A DNA stretch of 64,000 bases from Acrocarpospora pleiomorpha. GTDB taxonomy: Bacteria > Actinomycetota > Actinomycetes > Streptosporangiales > Streptosporangiaceae. Shown here piece by piece: positions 46,051-54,376 of the stretch. Numbering within the stretch: position 1 is the stretch's first letter; every line of letters begins with the position of its first letter. The position numbers and the translations under genes were made by a program. The notes under the pieces are model-generated. The model was not told the DNA's origin. It saw nothing but the letters and a program-made list of their open reading frames with translations, and made no database searches. Location: assembly GCF_009687885.1 (NCBI RefSeq), contig NZ_BLAF01000041.1:1-64000 (forward strand). The letters are read 5' to 3'.

Positions 46051-46697
46051 ACAAGACACGGATCCTGCTGGCCGACGACCACGCCCTGGTGCGCCACGGG
46101 CTGCGGCTGATCATCGACGCCGAACCCGATCTGATGGTGGTCGCCGAGGCCGCCGACGGCGCGGAAGCCGTCGAAGCCGCCTCCCCCGACCAGGTCGACC
46201 TGGCCATCCTGGACATCGCCATGCCACGCATGACCGGCATCCAGGCGGCCCGCGAGATCTCGCGCCGCGCCCCCGGCATCCGCATCCTGATGCTTTCCAT
46301 GTACGACAACGAGCAGTATTTCTTCGAGTCGCTCAAGGCGGGAGCCTCGGGCTACGTGCTCAAGTCGGTCGCCGACCGCGATCTTCTGGAGGCCTGCCGG
46401 GCGGCGATCCGGGGCGAGCCCTTCCTCTACCCCGGTGCGATCACCGCACTGATCCGCGACTACCTGCAGCGCGCCCGGCAGGGCGACCGCCTGCCGGAAA
46501 GCATCCTGACCCCCCGGGAAGAGGAGATCGTCAAGCTGATCGCCGAAGGCAATTCGGCCAAGGAGATCGCGCAGACCCTCGTCATCAGCGTCAAGACGGT
46601 CGACCGGCACCGCGCGAACATCCTGCAGAAGCTCGGCATGCGCGACCGGCTTGACCTGACCCGCTACGCCATCCGCTCCGGCCTCGTCGAGCCCTAG
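46047..46697 (+). CDS. NarL-family response regulator
   Basis: 216 residues. The receiver has Asp10-Asp11, phosphoacceptor Asp56 (AILDIAMPRMTG) and Lys in GYVLKSV. The HTH has LTPREEEIVKLIAEGNSAKEIA and VKTVDRHRANILQKLGMRDR. It forms a two-component pair with the kinase whose stop overlaps its start. Target genes are unknown; the transporter/CBS pair across the divergent promoter is a candidate. Its stop codon overlaps the stop of the convergent SAH-hydrolase paralogue in the 4-bp palindrome CTAG. Confidence 0.93.
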   Translation: MNKTRILLADDHALVRHGLRLIIDAEPDLMVVAEAADGAEAVEAASPDQVDLAILDIAMPRMTGIQAAREISRRAPGIRILMLSMYDNEQYFFESLKAGASGYVLKSVADRDLLEACRAAIRGEPFLYPGAITALIRDYLQRARQGDRLPESILTPREEEIVKLIAEGNSAKEIAQTLVISVKTVDRHRANILQKLGMRDRLDLTRYAIRSGLVEP

Positions 46698-47926
46698 CTG
46701 CCGAGCCGCCAGGAGTGCAGGTAGGACTCCTGGTCGGGGGTGAGGGTGTCGATGGTGATCCCGGCGGCGGCGAGTTTCAGGCCGGCCACCTGGGTGTCGA
46801 TCTCGGTGGGGACGTCGTACACGCCGGGTGCGAGGCGGGAGTGCTCGCCCGCCAGCCAGGCGGCGGCGAGGGCCTGCGCGGAGAAGGACATGTCCATGAC
46901 CGCGGCGGGATGGCCCTCGGCGGCGGCCAGATTGACCAGGCGGCCCTCGGCGAGCAGGAGGAGGCGGCGACCATTCAGGAGGTATTCATCCATGTTTGGA
47001 CGAATACCGGGGTGCACCGACGAAGCGAGGTCGGCCAGGGCTCGGACGTCGATCTCGACGTCGAAATGCCCGGCGTTGGCAAGGATCGTGCCGTCCTTCA
47101 TCTCGACGAGGTGCTCGGCGCGGATCACGTCCCGGTTGCCGGTGACGGTGATGAAGACGTCCCCGATCGAGGCGGCCTCGGCCATGGATCGCACCTCGTA
47201 GCCCTGCATGGAGGCGTCCAGGGCCTTCACCGGGTCGATCTCGGTCACGATCACGCGGGCGCCCAAACCCTTGGCGCGCTCCGCGACGCCGCGGCCGCAG
47301 TAGCCGAACCCGGCGACCACCACCGTACGCCCCGCCAAAAGCGCATTTGTCGCCCGCATGATGCCGTCGAACGTCGACTGCCCCGTGCCATACCGGTTGT
47401 CGAACATGCGCTTGGTACGCGTGTCGTTGACCGCCACCATCGGGAACTTCAGCGCGTTCTCCGCGGCCATCTGGCGGAGCCGGATGATCCCGGTCGTGGT
47501 CTCCTCGCAGCCGCCGAGAACCGGAATCTCGGTCCGCTCGGTGTGCAGGATGTTGACCAGATCGCAGCCGTCGTCCAGCACCAGATCCGGCGCGATGTCG
47601 AGCGCACGATGGATGTGCCGGTAGTAGGTGTCCCGATCCACCCCGGCACGGGCGTGCACGGCGATCCCGTAGTCGCCGAGCGCCACCGCCACGTCATCCT
47701 GCGTGGACAGCGGATTGGAGGCGGCGAGCGCGATCTCCGCGCCCCCCGCCCGCAGCGCGCCCATCAGCACCGCGGTCTCCGCCGTCACGTGCAGGCAGGC
47801 CGCGATCCGTACGCCATCGAAAGGACGCTCCCCGGCGAACCGCGCCCCGACCGCCGTCAGCACCGGCATCGACCGCGAGGCCCAGCCGATCCGCCGTTCC
47901 CCGGCCTCGGCCAGCGATCCGTCCAC
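46694..47926 (-). CDS. Short-form S-adenosylhomocysteine hydrolase paralogue
   Basis: 410 residues, about 65 shorter than the sahH product (47972-49399). It keeps the catalytic landmarks: LHVTAETAVL, LDDGCDLV, EETTTGIIRL, VNDTRTKRMFDNRYGTGQS (Lys, Asp, Asn), the NAD loop VVVAGFGYCGRGVAERAKG, TEIDPVKALDA and NAGHFDVEID. It lacks the roughly 40-residue insertion and the C-terminal KPDHYRY lid of the standard enzyme, like archaeal/Thermotoga-type enzymes. Some of those use S-inosylhomocysteine or related substrates, so specificity is uncertain. A terminator separates it from sahH. Confidence 0.85.
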   Translation of the reverse strand: MDGSLAEAGERRIGWASRSMPVLTAVGARFAGERPFDGVRIAACLHVTAETAVLMGALRAGGAEIALAASNPLSTQDDVAVALGDYGIAVHARAGVDRDTYYRHIHRALDIAPDLVLDDGCDLVNILHTERTEIPVLGGCEETTTGIIRLRQMAAENALKFPMVAVNDTRTKRMFDNRYGTGQSTFDGIMRATNALLAGRTVVVAGFGYCGRGVAERAKGLGARVIVTEIDPVKALDASMQGYEVRSMAEAASIGDVFITVTGNRDVIRAEHLVEMKDGTILANAGHFDVEIDVRALADLASSVHPGIRPNMDEYLLNGRRLLLLAEGRLVNLAAAEGHPAAVMDMSFSAQALAAAWLAGEHSRLAPGVYDVPTEIDTQVAGLKLAAAGITIDTLTPDQESYLHSWRLGS

Positions 47927-47939
47927 AACTCCCCCGTTC

Positions 47940-47965
47940 GAGGGGCCCCCGTGAAGGGGCCCCTC
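47940..47965. terminator. Hairpin downstream of sahH
   Basis: GAGGGGCCCC (47940-47949) and GGGGCCCCTC (47956-47965) pair perfectly over 10 bp around the loop CGTGAA, 6 bp after the sahH stop and before the paralogue's start. Confidence 0.85.
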
Positions 47966-47971
47966 AACGTC

Positions 47972-49399
47972 CTAGTACCGGTAGTGATCCGGCTTGTACG
48001 GACCCTCGACATCCACCCCGATGTACTCGGCCTGCTTCTTGGTGAGCGTGGTCAGCTTCACCCCGAGCGCGTCCAGGTGCAGCCGGGCGACCTTCTCGTC
48101 CAGGTGCTTGGGCAGCACGTAGACCCCGATCGGGTACTGCTCGGTCTTGGTGAACAGCTCGATCTGGGCGATCACCTGGTTGGTGAAGGAGTTGGACATC
48201 ACGAACGACGGGTGGCCGGTCGCGCAGCCCAGGTTCATCAGGCGGCCCTCGGCGAGCACGATGATCTGGTGGCCGTCGGGGAAGGTCCAGGTGTGCACCT
48301 GGGGCTTGACCTCCTCCTTCACGATGCCCGGGATGCGGGCCAGACCGGCCATGTCGATCTCGTTGTCGAAGTGGCCGATGTTGGAGACGATCGCGTTGTG
48401 CTTCATCTGCGACATGTGGTCCGCGGTGATGATGCCGAAGTTGCCGGTCGTGGTGACGAAGATGTCGGCGCTGCCGACCACGTCCTCCAGGGTGGTGACC
48501 TGGTAGCCGTCCATCGCGGCCTGGAGGGCGCAGATGGGGTCGATCTCGGTGACGATGACCCGGGCGCCCTGGCCGCGCAGTGCCTCCGCGCAGCCCTTGC
48601 CGACGTCGCCGTAGCCGCAGATCACGGCCACCTTGCCGCCGACGAGCACGTCCGTGGCCCGGTTGAGGCCGTCCAGCACCGAGTGGCGGGTGCCGTACTT
48701 GTTGTCGAACTTGGACTTGGTCACCGAGTCGTTGACGTTGATGGCCGGGAAGAGCAGCTGGCCGTTGTTGAACATCTCGTACAGCCGGTGCACGCCGGTG
48801 GTGGTCTCCTCGGTGACGCCCTTGATCTCGGCGGCGATGGCCGTCCAGCGCTTGGAGTCGTTCACCGTGCGGCGGAGCAGGTCGAGGATGATGCCCCACT
48901 CCTCGGGGTCGTCCTCGCTCGCGGTCGGCACGGCGCCGGCCTTCTCGAACTCGGCGCCCTTGTGCACGAGCAGGGTGGCGTCCCCGCCGTCGTCCAGGAT
49001 CATGTTGGGCCCGGTGCCGTCCGGCCAGGCGAGCGCCTGCTCGGTGCACCACCAGTACTCTTCCAGCGTCTCGCCCTTCCAGGCGAAGACGGGCACGCCC
49101 TTGGGCTCTTCGGGGGTGCCCTCGGGGCCGACCACGACCGCGGCGGCGGCGTGGTCCTGGGTGGAGAAGATGTTGCACGAGACCCAGCGCACGTCGGCGC
49201 CGAGCGCGACCAGCGTCTCGATCAGGACGGCGGTCTGGATGGTCATGTGCAGCGAGCCCATGATCTTCGCGCCGCGCAGGGGCTGGCTGGCGGCGAACTC
49301 GCTGCGGGTCGCCATCAGGCCCGGCATCTCGTGCTCAGCGAGTCGGATCTCCTTGCGGCCGAAGCCGGCAAGCGAAAGGTCGGCGACCTTGAAGTCCAT
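47972..49399 (-). CDS. sahH: S-adenosylhomocysteine hydrolase
   Basis: 475 residues from ATG 49399, with GAGAGGGG nine bases upstream. It cleaves SAH to adenosine and homocysteine, keeping methylation going; NAD-dependent homotetramer. Motifs: [33 protein letters not shown], the NAD loop [28 protein letters not shown] and the C-terminal YKPDHYRY lid. Position near merR, CDF and manB matches the conserved actinobacterial order. No SAH riboswitch is evident in the short 5' region. Confidence 0.97.
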   Translation of the reverse strand: MDFKVADLSLAGFGRKEIRLAEHEMPGLMATRSEFAASQPLRGAKIMGSLHMTIQTAVLIETLVALGADVRWVSCNIFSTQDHAAAAVVVGPEGTPEEPKGVPVFAWKGETLEEYWWCTEQALAWPDGTGPNMILDDGGDATLLVHKGAEFEKAGAVPTASEDDPEEWGIILDLLRRTVNDSKRWTAIAAEIKGVTEETTTGVHRLYEMFNNGQLLFPAINVNDSVTKSKFDNKYGTRHSVLDGLNRATDVLVGGKVAVICGYGDVGKGCAEALRGQGARVIVTEIDPICALQAAMDGYQVTTLEDVVGSADIFVTTTGNFGIITADHMSQMKHNAIVSNIGHFDNEIDMAGLARIPGIVKEEVKPQVHTWTFPDGHQIIVLAEGRLMNLGCATGHPSFVMSNSFTNQVIAQIELFTKTEQYPIGVYVLPKHLDEKVARLHLDALGVKLTTLTKKQAEYIGVDVEGPYKPDHYRY

Positions 49400-49504
49400 C
49401 TGGGGTGTCCCCTCTCGTAACGACATCTGCGAGTTTAAGGGCCCGATCGGCCTTCGTGCCTACTCGAGGGGCCGAACCTCACACAAGAATGTAAGAATAG
49501 GCGG

Positions 49505-49837
49505 ATGCGGATAACCGAAGCGGCGGCGCGGCTGGGGATGTCCCCGCGCATGCTCCGCTACCGAGAAGCGCTCGGGCTGCTGCCGCCGGTCCGCGAGAAG
49601 GGGTCGCACCGGCGGTTCGGCGAGGAGGAGCTGGCGGCCGTCACCCAGGCGGTCGAGCTGGAACGGCGCTTCGACGTGTCCCCCGCGGAGCTGGCCTTCG
49701 CGCTCCGGGCGCTGTCGGAGCCGGCGGTGGCCCAGGCCGTGCGGGACCTGGGCCTGCGGATCGGGCGGATCCAGGCGCCGCGCCGAGCCCTGGACTTCGA
49801 GAAGGAGAAGGCCCTGCGGCTACTCCGCGGCCGGTAG
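49505..49837 (+). CDS. MerR-family regulator
   Basis: 110 residues. The MerR winged helix opens MRITEAAARLGMSPRMLRYREALGLLPP and continues SHRRFGEEELAAV. A short coiled helix (DFEKEKALRLLRG) ends the protein without an effector domain, so it is a minimal MerR. It is divergent from sahH with about 105 bp between starts, and may regulate sahH and itself. The 3' end overlaps the convergent CDF gene by 18 bases. Confidence 0.87.
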   Translation: MRITEAAARLGMSPRMLRYREALGLLPPVREKGSHRRFGEEELAAVTQAVELERRFDVSPAELAFALRALSEPAVAQAVRDLGLRIGRIQAPRRALDFEKEKALRLLRGR

Positions 49838-50761
49838 CTTCGCGGCACCGTTCGAACGGTCGAGGTCGGGCTCCAGGTAGATCACCCGGGCGATCGGGAC
49901 CTGGGCGCGGATGCGCTGCTCGGCCTCGTCGATGCCGCGCGCCACCTCGGCCGCCGTGTCGTCGTGGTCCACGGCGATCTTGGCGGCCACCAGCAGCTCT
50001 TCGGGGCCGAGGTGCAGCGTCCGCATGTGGATGATCCTGGTCACCTCGGGCGCGCTCTCCAGCGCGGTGCGGATCTGCGCCTCCATCTCGGGGCCCGCGC
50101 CCTCGCCGATCAGCAGCGACTTGGTCTCCAGGGCCAGGATCACCGCGATGACGGCCAGCAGCACGCCGATCATGAGGGTGCCGATGCCGTCCCAGATCCC
50201 GTCGCCGGTGATGACCGCCATCGCCACGCCGAACAGCGCGAAGATCAGGCCGAGCAGCGCGCCCAGGTCCTCCAGCAGCACCACCGGCAGCTCGGGCGAC
50301 TTGGACCTGCGGATGAACGACACCCACGACTGCGTGCCGCGCACGTGGTTGGACTCCACGATGGCGGTGCGGAACGAGAACGTCTCCGCGATGATCGCGA
50401 AGATCAGCACCCCGAACGCCCACTGCGGCGAGGTGATCTCCTCCGGGTGCGAGATCTTGTGATAGCCCTCGTACAGCGAGAAGACCGCGCCGATGGTGAA
50501 CAGCACGACCGCGACCACGAAGGCGTAGAAGTAGCGCTCCCGGCCGTAGCCGAAGGGGTGCGCCGGGGTGCGATCCCGGGCCGCGCGCCTCCCGCCGACC
50601 AGGAGCAGCGCCTGGTTGCCCGAGTCGGCGACCGAGTGCACCGATTCCGCGAGCATGGACGACGAACCCGTGAACAGGAACGCCACGAACTTGGCCACCG
50701 CGATGGCCGCATTGGCGGCCAACGCCGCGATGATCGCCTTGGTTCCGCCACCCGCGCTCAC
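49820..50761 (-). CDS. Cation diffusion facilitator (CDF) transporter
   Basis: 313 residues with six TM segments. TM2 carries the metal site SVHSVADSGNQALLL, where the usual HxxxD ligands are present, and TM5 carries LLEDLGALLGL (ExxxD variant). The cytoplasmic C-terminal ACT-like domain (about 215-300) includes TRIIHMRTLHLGPEELLVAAKIAVD. CDF proteins export Zn, Co, Fe or Mn by proton antiport. It follows the sugar-isomerase gene by 33 bp in the manB operon. Confidence 0.92.
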   Translation of the reverse strand: MSAGGGTKAIIAALAANAAIAVAKFVAFLFTGSSSMLAESVHSVADSGNQALLLVGGRRAARDRTPAHPFGYGRERYFYAFVVAVVLFTIGAVFSLYEGYHKISHPEEITSPQWAFGVLIFAIIAETFSFRTAIVESNHVRGTQSWVSFIRRSKSPELPVVLLEDLGALLGLIFALFGVAMAVITGDGIWDGIGTLMIGVLLAVIAVILALETKSLLIGEGAGPEMEAQIRTALESAPEVTRIIHMRTLHLGPEELLVAAKIAVDHDDTAAEVARGIDEAEQRIRAQVPIARVIYLEPDLDRSNGAAKLPAAE

Positions 50762-50794
50762 TCAACACTCCTCAAGAACTCGACCAAGGAGATC

Positions 50795-51880
50795 CTATTG
50801 GCCAATTCTTGCCCTCAGTTCGGTGATTGCCGAGACAGGGGCCGGATCGATGCCGTAACCGAGCGACAGATAGACGGCGGCGTAGTCGCCCAGGCCGATC
50901 ACCGTGGCCAGGCGTTCCAGTGGATGGCCGGGTTCCGCGGCGATTTCGGAGACGTGCACGCCGCGGTCCTGCGCGAGCCGTACGGCCAGTTGCCGGGCCT
51001 TGGCAGCCTGCGGATGCTCGTCCGCGTCGCGGAGGACGAGCAGGCGCAGCGAGCGGGTCGGCTCGTCGGCGAAGATGTCGCGCTGGGCGAGCGGGCCGTC
51101 GAAGGCGGCGACCTGGTTGTGCCCGGCCTCGGGGAGTTCGCCCCAGAGGGCGGGATAGCGCGCGGTCTCGTTGAGCCGGGTGGCCAGCCGGTGCGCGGCG
51201 ACGCCCATCAACCGGGACGAGCCCCAGATCATCGGGATCGTCTCGGCGATCTCGTCGGCGAGCGTCTTGCCCGGGTTGATGAACGACTCGCTGGAGGGGC
51301 GGCACCGGTGGGCCACATCCTCCAGCCGTTTGGCCACCGACTCGAACAGATCGACACCCGCGTCCACCAGGCCGAGCGAGGCCGCGGCGGTGAGCAGCGG
51401 GACGGCATAACCCCACAGGCCCTGCCCGGAGGATGCCGACACGAAAGGCGCGTTCCTGCGGGTGGCCAATGCCTGCAGGGACGAGGCCTTACCCCCGACG
51501 GCCAGCAGGCGGCAGCCGCGCCGCGCGGCCTCGGCGGCGACCGTCAGGGTCTCCTCGTCGTCACCGGCCGCCATCACCAGGTCGGCCGCGCCCACCCACC
51601 CGGGCAGCCGGTAATCCCGGACGGTCGTGATCGGCACCGACGAGCCATACCCGCAGACCGCGTCCAGCACCTCTCCGGCGAGCCCGGCGACGCCCATCCC
51701 GGCCACCACGATCGCCCGTGGCCGCCCCTCGGACGCGATCGTGTCCACGGATGCCTCGACGGCGGCCCGATGCGCCGTGCGGATCTGGGCGGCCGAGGAG
51801 GCGACCGAGACCAGCATGCCCGCGCTATCCCCTCCGGCCAGGTACGCCTGGTCGTCGAGCTGCTCAGGCTGCCAGTTCAT
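50795..51880 (-). CDS. SIS-domain phosphoglucose/phosphomannose isomerase-like protein
   Basis: 361 residues. The N-terminal SIS half contains AIVVAGMGVAGLAGEVL and the C-terminal half PMIWGSSRLMGVAAHRLATRLNETA and GHNQVAAFDG, the PMI/PGI_C signature. Actinobacterial homologues beside manB are annotated as bifunctional isomerases. Its first SIS loop AAGDDEETLTVAAEA lacks the usual SxSGxT, so catalysis may be reduced or the protein regulatory. It overlaps the Trm112-like gene by 4 bases (ATGA). Confidence 0.82.
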   Translation of the reverse strand: MNWQPEQLDDQAYLAGGDSAGMLVSVASSAAQIRTAHRAAVEASVDTIASEGRPRAIVVAGMGVAGLAGEVLDAVCGYGSSVPITTVRDYRLPGWVGAADLVMAAGDDEETLTVAAEAARRGCRLLAVGGKASSLQALATRRNAPFVSASSGQGLWGYAVPLLTAAASLGLVDAGVDLFESVAKRLEDVAHRCRPSSESFINPGKTLADEIAETIPMIWGSSRLMGVAAHRLATRLNETARYPALWGELPEAGHNQVAAFDGPLAQRDIFADEPTRSLRLLVLRDADEHPQAAKARQLAVRLAQDRGVHVSEIAAEPGHPLERLATVIGLGDYAAVYLSLGYGIDPAPVSAITELRARIGQ

Positions 51881-52050
51881 GCCTTGCGGGCCTCGTCCAC
51901 GAGGAGCACCGGAATGTCGTCACGCACCGGATAGACCAGCCCGCAGGATTCGGAGGTGCACGCCAGCTCGTCGCTGTCGGCGGACGCCCGGAGCGGGGAC
52001 TTGCACGAGGGGCAGGCCAGAATGTCCAGCAGCCAGTCGTCGATCTTCAA
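51877..52050 (-). CDS. Trm112-family small zinc protein
   Basis: 57 residues from TTG 52050. The stop of manB and this start overlap as TTGA, and the stop overlaps the next ATG, so all three are coupled. The Trm112/YcaR fold is visible: LLDILACPSCKSPL and CTSESCGLVYPVRDDIPVLL, four cysteines for zinc. Homologues activate methyltransferases in eukaryotes and archaea; in actinobacteria the gene is fixed beside manB with unknown role. Confidence 0.9.
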   Translation of the reverse strand: MKIDDWLLDILACPSCKSPLRASADSDELACTSESCGLVYPVRDDIPVLLVDEARKA

Positions 52051-53399
52051 ATCCCTTGTACCTCTCTCAGAACCTCGTCGCGCACCGCAGCCATCGAGGC
52101 CGCGTCCGCGCCTTCGGCGTTCAGCCGGAGCAGCGGCTCGGTGTTGGACGCGCGCAAGTTGAACCACCAGTCGGGGCCGGTCACGGTGAGACCGTCCAGC
52201 TCATCGAACGTAACACCGTCGCGGGCCTGGAACGCCGCCCGCACCTGGGCGATCGCGGCGGCCTGGTCCGCCACCGTGCTGTTGATCTCGCCGGAGGACG
52301 CGTACCGGGCATAACCGGCGAGCACCTCCGACAGCGGGCGGTCCTGCTCGCCGAGCGCGGCCAGCACGTGCAGCGCGGCCAGCAGGCCCGAGTCGGCGAA
52401 CCAGAAGTCCCGGAAGTAGTAGTGCGCCGAGTGCTCGCCGCCGAAGACCGCGCCGGTCCTGGCCATCTCGGCCTTGATGAAGGAGTGCCCGACCCGGGTG
52501 CGGACCGGCACCCCGCCGTGCTCGCGCACGATCTCCGGCACCCCGGTCGAGGTGATCAGGTTGTGGATGATCGTCGAACCCGGGTGTTTGGCCAGCTCGC
52601 GGGCGGCGACCAGGGCGGTGATCGTGGACGGCGAGACCGATTCGCCGCGCTCGTCGATCACCCAGCAGCGGTCGGCGTCGCCGTCGAAGGCGAGCCCGAG
52701 GTCGGCGCCCTGGTCGAGCACGGCCTGCTGCAGGTCGCGCAGGTTCTCCGGCTGCAGCGGGTTGGCCTCGTGGTTGGGGAAGTCGCCGTCGAGCTCGAAG
52801 TAGAGCGGGCTGAGCGCGATCGGCAGCCCGGCGAACACCTCGGGGACGGTCAGCCCGCCCATGCCGTTGCCCGCGTCCGCCACCACCCGAAGCGGCCGGA
52901 TGCCGGACAGGTCCACCAGGGATCTGAGATGGCCGGTGTAACCGGCCAGCAGGTTCTTCTCCGTGACGCTGCCGGTCGAGTGGCCGAGCGGGCGGCCCAG
53001 CAGCTCGGCGGCTCGATCCCTGATCTCGATGAGGCCGGTGTCGCCGCCGATCGGCACCGCGCCCGCGCGGCACATCTTCATGCCGTTGTAGCGGGCCGGG
53101 TTGTGGCTGGCGGTGAACATCACGCCGGGCAGGTCCAGGCTGCCGCTGGCGTAGTAGAGCAGATCGGTGGAGCCGAGCCCGGCGTTGATCACATCCGCGC
53201 CCCTGGCGGTCGCGCCGCGCGCGAAGGCGGCGGCCAGCGGCCGGGAGGAGTCCCGCATGTCATGGGCGATCACCAGTGACGTCGCCCCGGTGACCTCGGC
53301 GAAAGCGGCCCCCACGGCTTCGGCGATCTCCTCGTCCAGTTCGCCGGGAACCACGCCGCGCACATCGTACGCCTTGAAGATCGTGGCGAGGTCGCCCAC
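52047..53399 (-). CDS. manB: Phosphomannomutase/phosphoglucomutase
   Basis: 450 residues. Active-site serine loop TASHNPARYNGMKMC (near 100), metal-binding loop DGDADRCWV (near 240), sugar-binding loop GGEHSAHYYFRD (near 325) and phosphate loop RASNTEPLLRLNAEG at the C-terminus. It interconverts mannose-6-phosphate and mannose-1-phosphate for GDP-mannose and mannolipids. First gene of manB-trm112-SIS-CDF. In streptomycetes manA lies in this block; it is not seen here. Confidence 0.95.
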   Translation of the reverse strand: MGDLATIFKAYDVRGVVPGELDEEIAEAVGAAFAEVTGATSLVIAHDMRDSSRPLAAAFARGATARGADVINAGLGSTDLLYYASGSLDLPGVMFTASHNPARYNGMKMCRAGAVPIGGDTGLIEIRDRAAELLGRPLGHSTGSVTEKNLLAGYTGHLRSLVDLSGIRPLRVVADAGNGMGGLTVPEVFAGLPIALSPLYFELDGDFPNHEANPLQPENLRDLQQAVLDQGADLGLAFDGDADRCWVIDERGESVSPSTITALVAARELAKHPGSTIIHNLITSTGVPEIVREHGGVPVRTRVGHSFIKAEMARTGAVFGGEHSAHYYFRDFWFADSGLLAALHVLAALGEQDRPLSEVLAGYARYASSGEINSTVADQAAAIAQVRAAFQARDGVTFDELDGLTVTGPDWWFNLRASNTEPLLRLNAEGADAASMAAVRDEVLREVQGI

Positions 53400-53454
53400 T
53401 CCAGCCCCTAAGTATTCGCGAACAATACGGTTCGAGCCTATCGGGCCGAACCGG

Positions 53455-53820
53455 TCACCGTTCGCGGTTAGGTTGAGCGGACTTCAGCACGCGGAGGTGA
53501 CCGCGGCGGCCCACCTCGACCGCCTGCCCGGTCGGCTCCCCGGCGGCGGGCGCGGGTCGCGCCGCCTCGCGCACGGCGTTCGCGAGGGCCTCCAGGTCGT
53601 CTCCACTCGGGGCGCCCGGCTCGTACGGCAGCCGCACCACCTCCCAGCCTCGGGGCGCGGTGAGCCGCTCGGCGTGTTCCGCGCACAGGTCATAGCAGTG
53701 CGGCTCGACGTACGTCGCCAGCGGGCCCAGAACTGCGGTCGAGTCGGCGTACACGTACGTGAGCGTGAAGACGGCAGGCTGCCTGCAGGCGGTACGGGAA
53801 CAGCTGCGGACGGGGCTCAC
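53455..53820 (-). CDS. DUF3499-family protein
   Basis: 121 residues. MSPVRSCSRTACRQPAVFTLTYVYADSTAV is the family signature region, with Cys7, Cys12, and a second pair HCYDLCAEHAERLTAPRGWEV (Cys42, Cys46, His49), suggesting a zinc ribbon. The C-terminus is disordered and variable. The family is confined to actinobacteria and is always near whiB2 and pmmA; function unknown. Divergent from the metallopeptidase-fold gene. Confidence 0.9.
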   Translation of the reverse strand: MSPVRSCSRTACRQPAVFTLTYVYADSTAVLGPLATYVEPHCYDLCAEHAERLTAPRGWEVVRLPYEPGAPSGDDLEALANAVREAARPAPAAGEPTGQAVEVGRRGHLRVLKSAQPNRER

Positions 53821-53947
53821 GGAGGGACCGTATCCGGTCCGCGTTCACATTGCCACCACCCCGCGCCTCTTAACGAGCGTGTCGCCACAATCCGGACACC
53901 TAAGGAGGCCGTCCGTGACCTTTCCGTGGCTCAAATAAGCTGGCCGG

Positions 53948-54376
53948 ATGAGTCCTCGACGACGCGACCGCCACGGCCGGGGCATGCGTGGCCCGCTGGC
54001 CCCCTCCCACGTGCCGATCGCCAAGTCACGCGGCGAGCGTTTCGACGACCTCGTGCTGGACGCGGTGGACCGGCTGCGGGTGCGCTGGTCCAGGGAGCTG
54101 TCCGCGGTGGAGTTCGGGGTGGAGGAGGTGCCCAGGGCGAGCGAGCTGATCGACGGTCCCGGGCGGCTGGCCTCCGATCCGATCCCGTTCGGACGGGCCG
54201 AACCGGCGGCGCGCGGCGAACCGGCCATGATCGTGGTCTACCGGCGGCCGATGGAGGCGCGCGCCCGGGATCGCGAACATCTGGCCGGTCTGGTGCACTC
54301 GGTGGTCGTGGAGCAGGTCGCCAACCTGCTGGGCCTCACCCCGGAGGCGGTGGATCCGGGGTACGACGACAGCTGA
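53948..54376 (+). CDS. Metallopeptidase-family (zincin-like) protein with degenerate active site
   Basis: 142 residues. The C-terminal DUF1025-type fold is present (DLVLDAVDRLRVRW, MIVVYRRPMEARARDREHLAGLV). The active-site helix reads LVHSVVVEQVANLLG: the HExxH of true members is replaced by HSVVVEQ, so zinc catalysis is doubtful. Syntenic to Rv3259 in mycobacteria. Basic, RG-rich N-terminus (SPRRRDRHGRG). Its stop directly abuts the convergent DUF5719 stop. Confidence 0.85.
   Translation: MSPRRRDRHGRGMRGPLAPSHVPIAKSRGERFDDLVLDAVDRLRVRWSRELSAVEFGVEEVPRASELIDGPGRLASDPIPFGRAEPAARGEPAMIVVYRRPMEARARDREHLAGLVHSVVVEQVANLLGLTPEAVDPGYDDS

Noticed and set aside
46715-49420. 901-codon plus-strand frame across both SAH hydrolase genes
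   Set aside because: Antisense shadow of two well-conserved genes; the sequence is His/Arg/Gly/Val/Asp-rich without any fold.
49400-49504. SAH riboswitch upstream of sahH
   Set aside because: The 105-bp gap shared with merR shows no recognisable SAH-riboswitch core or suitable pairing.
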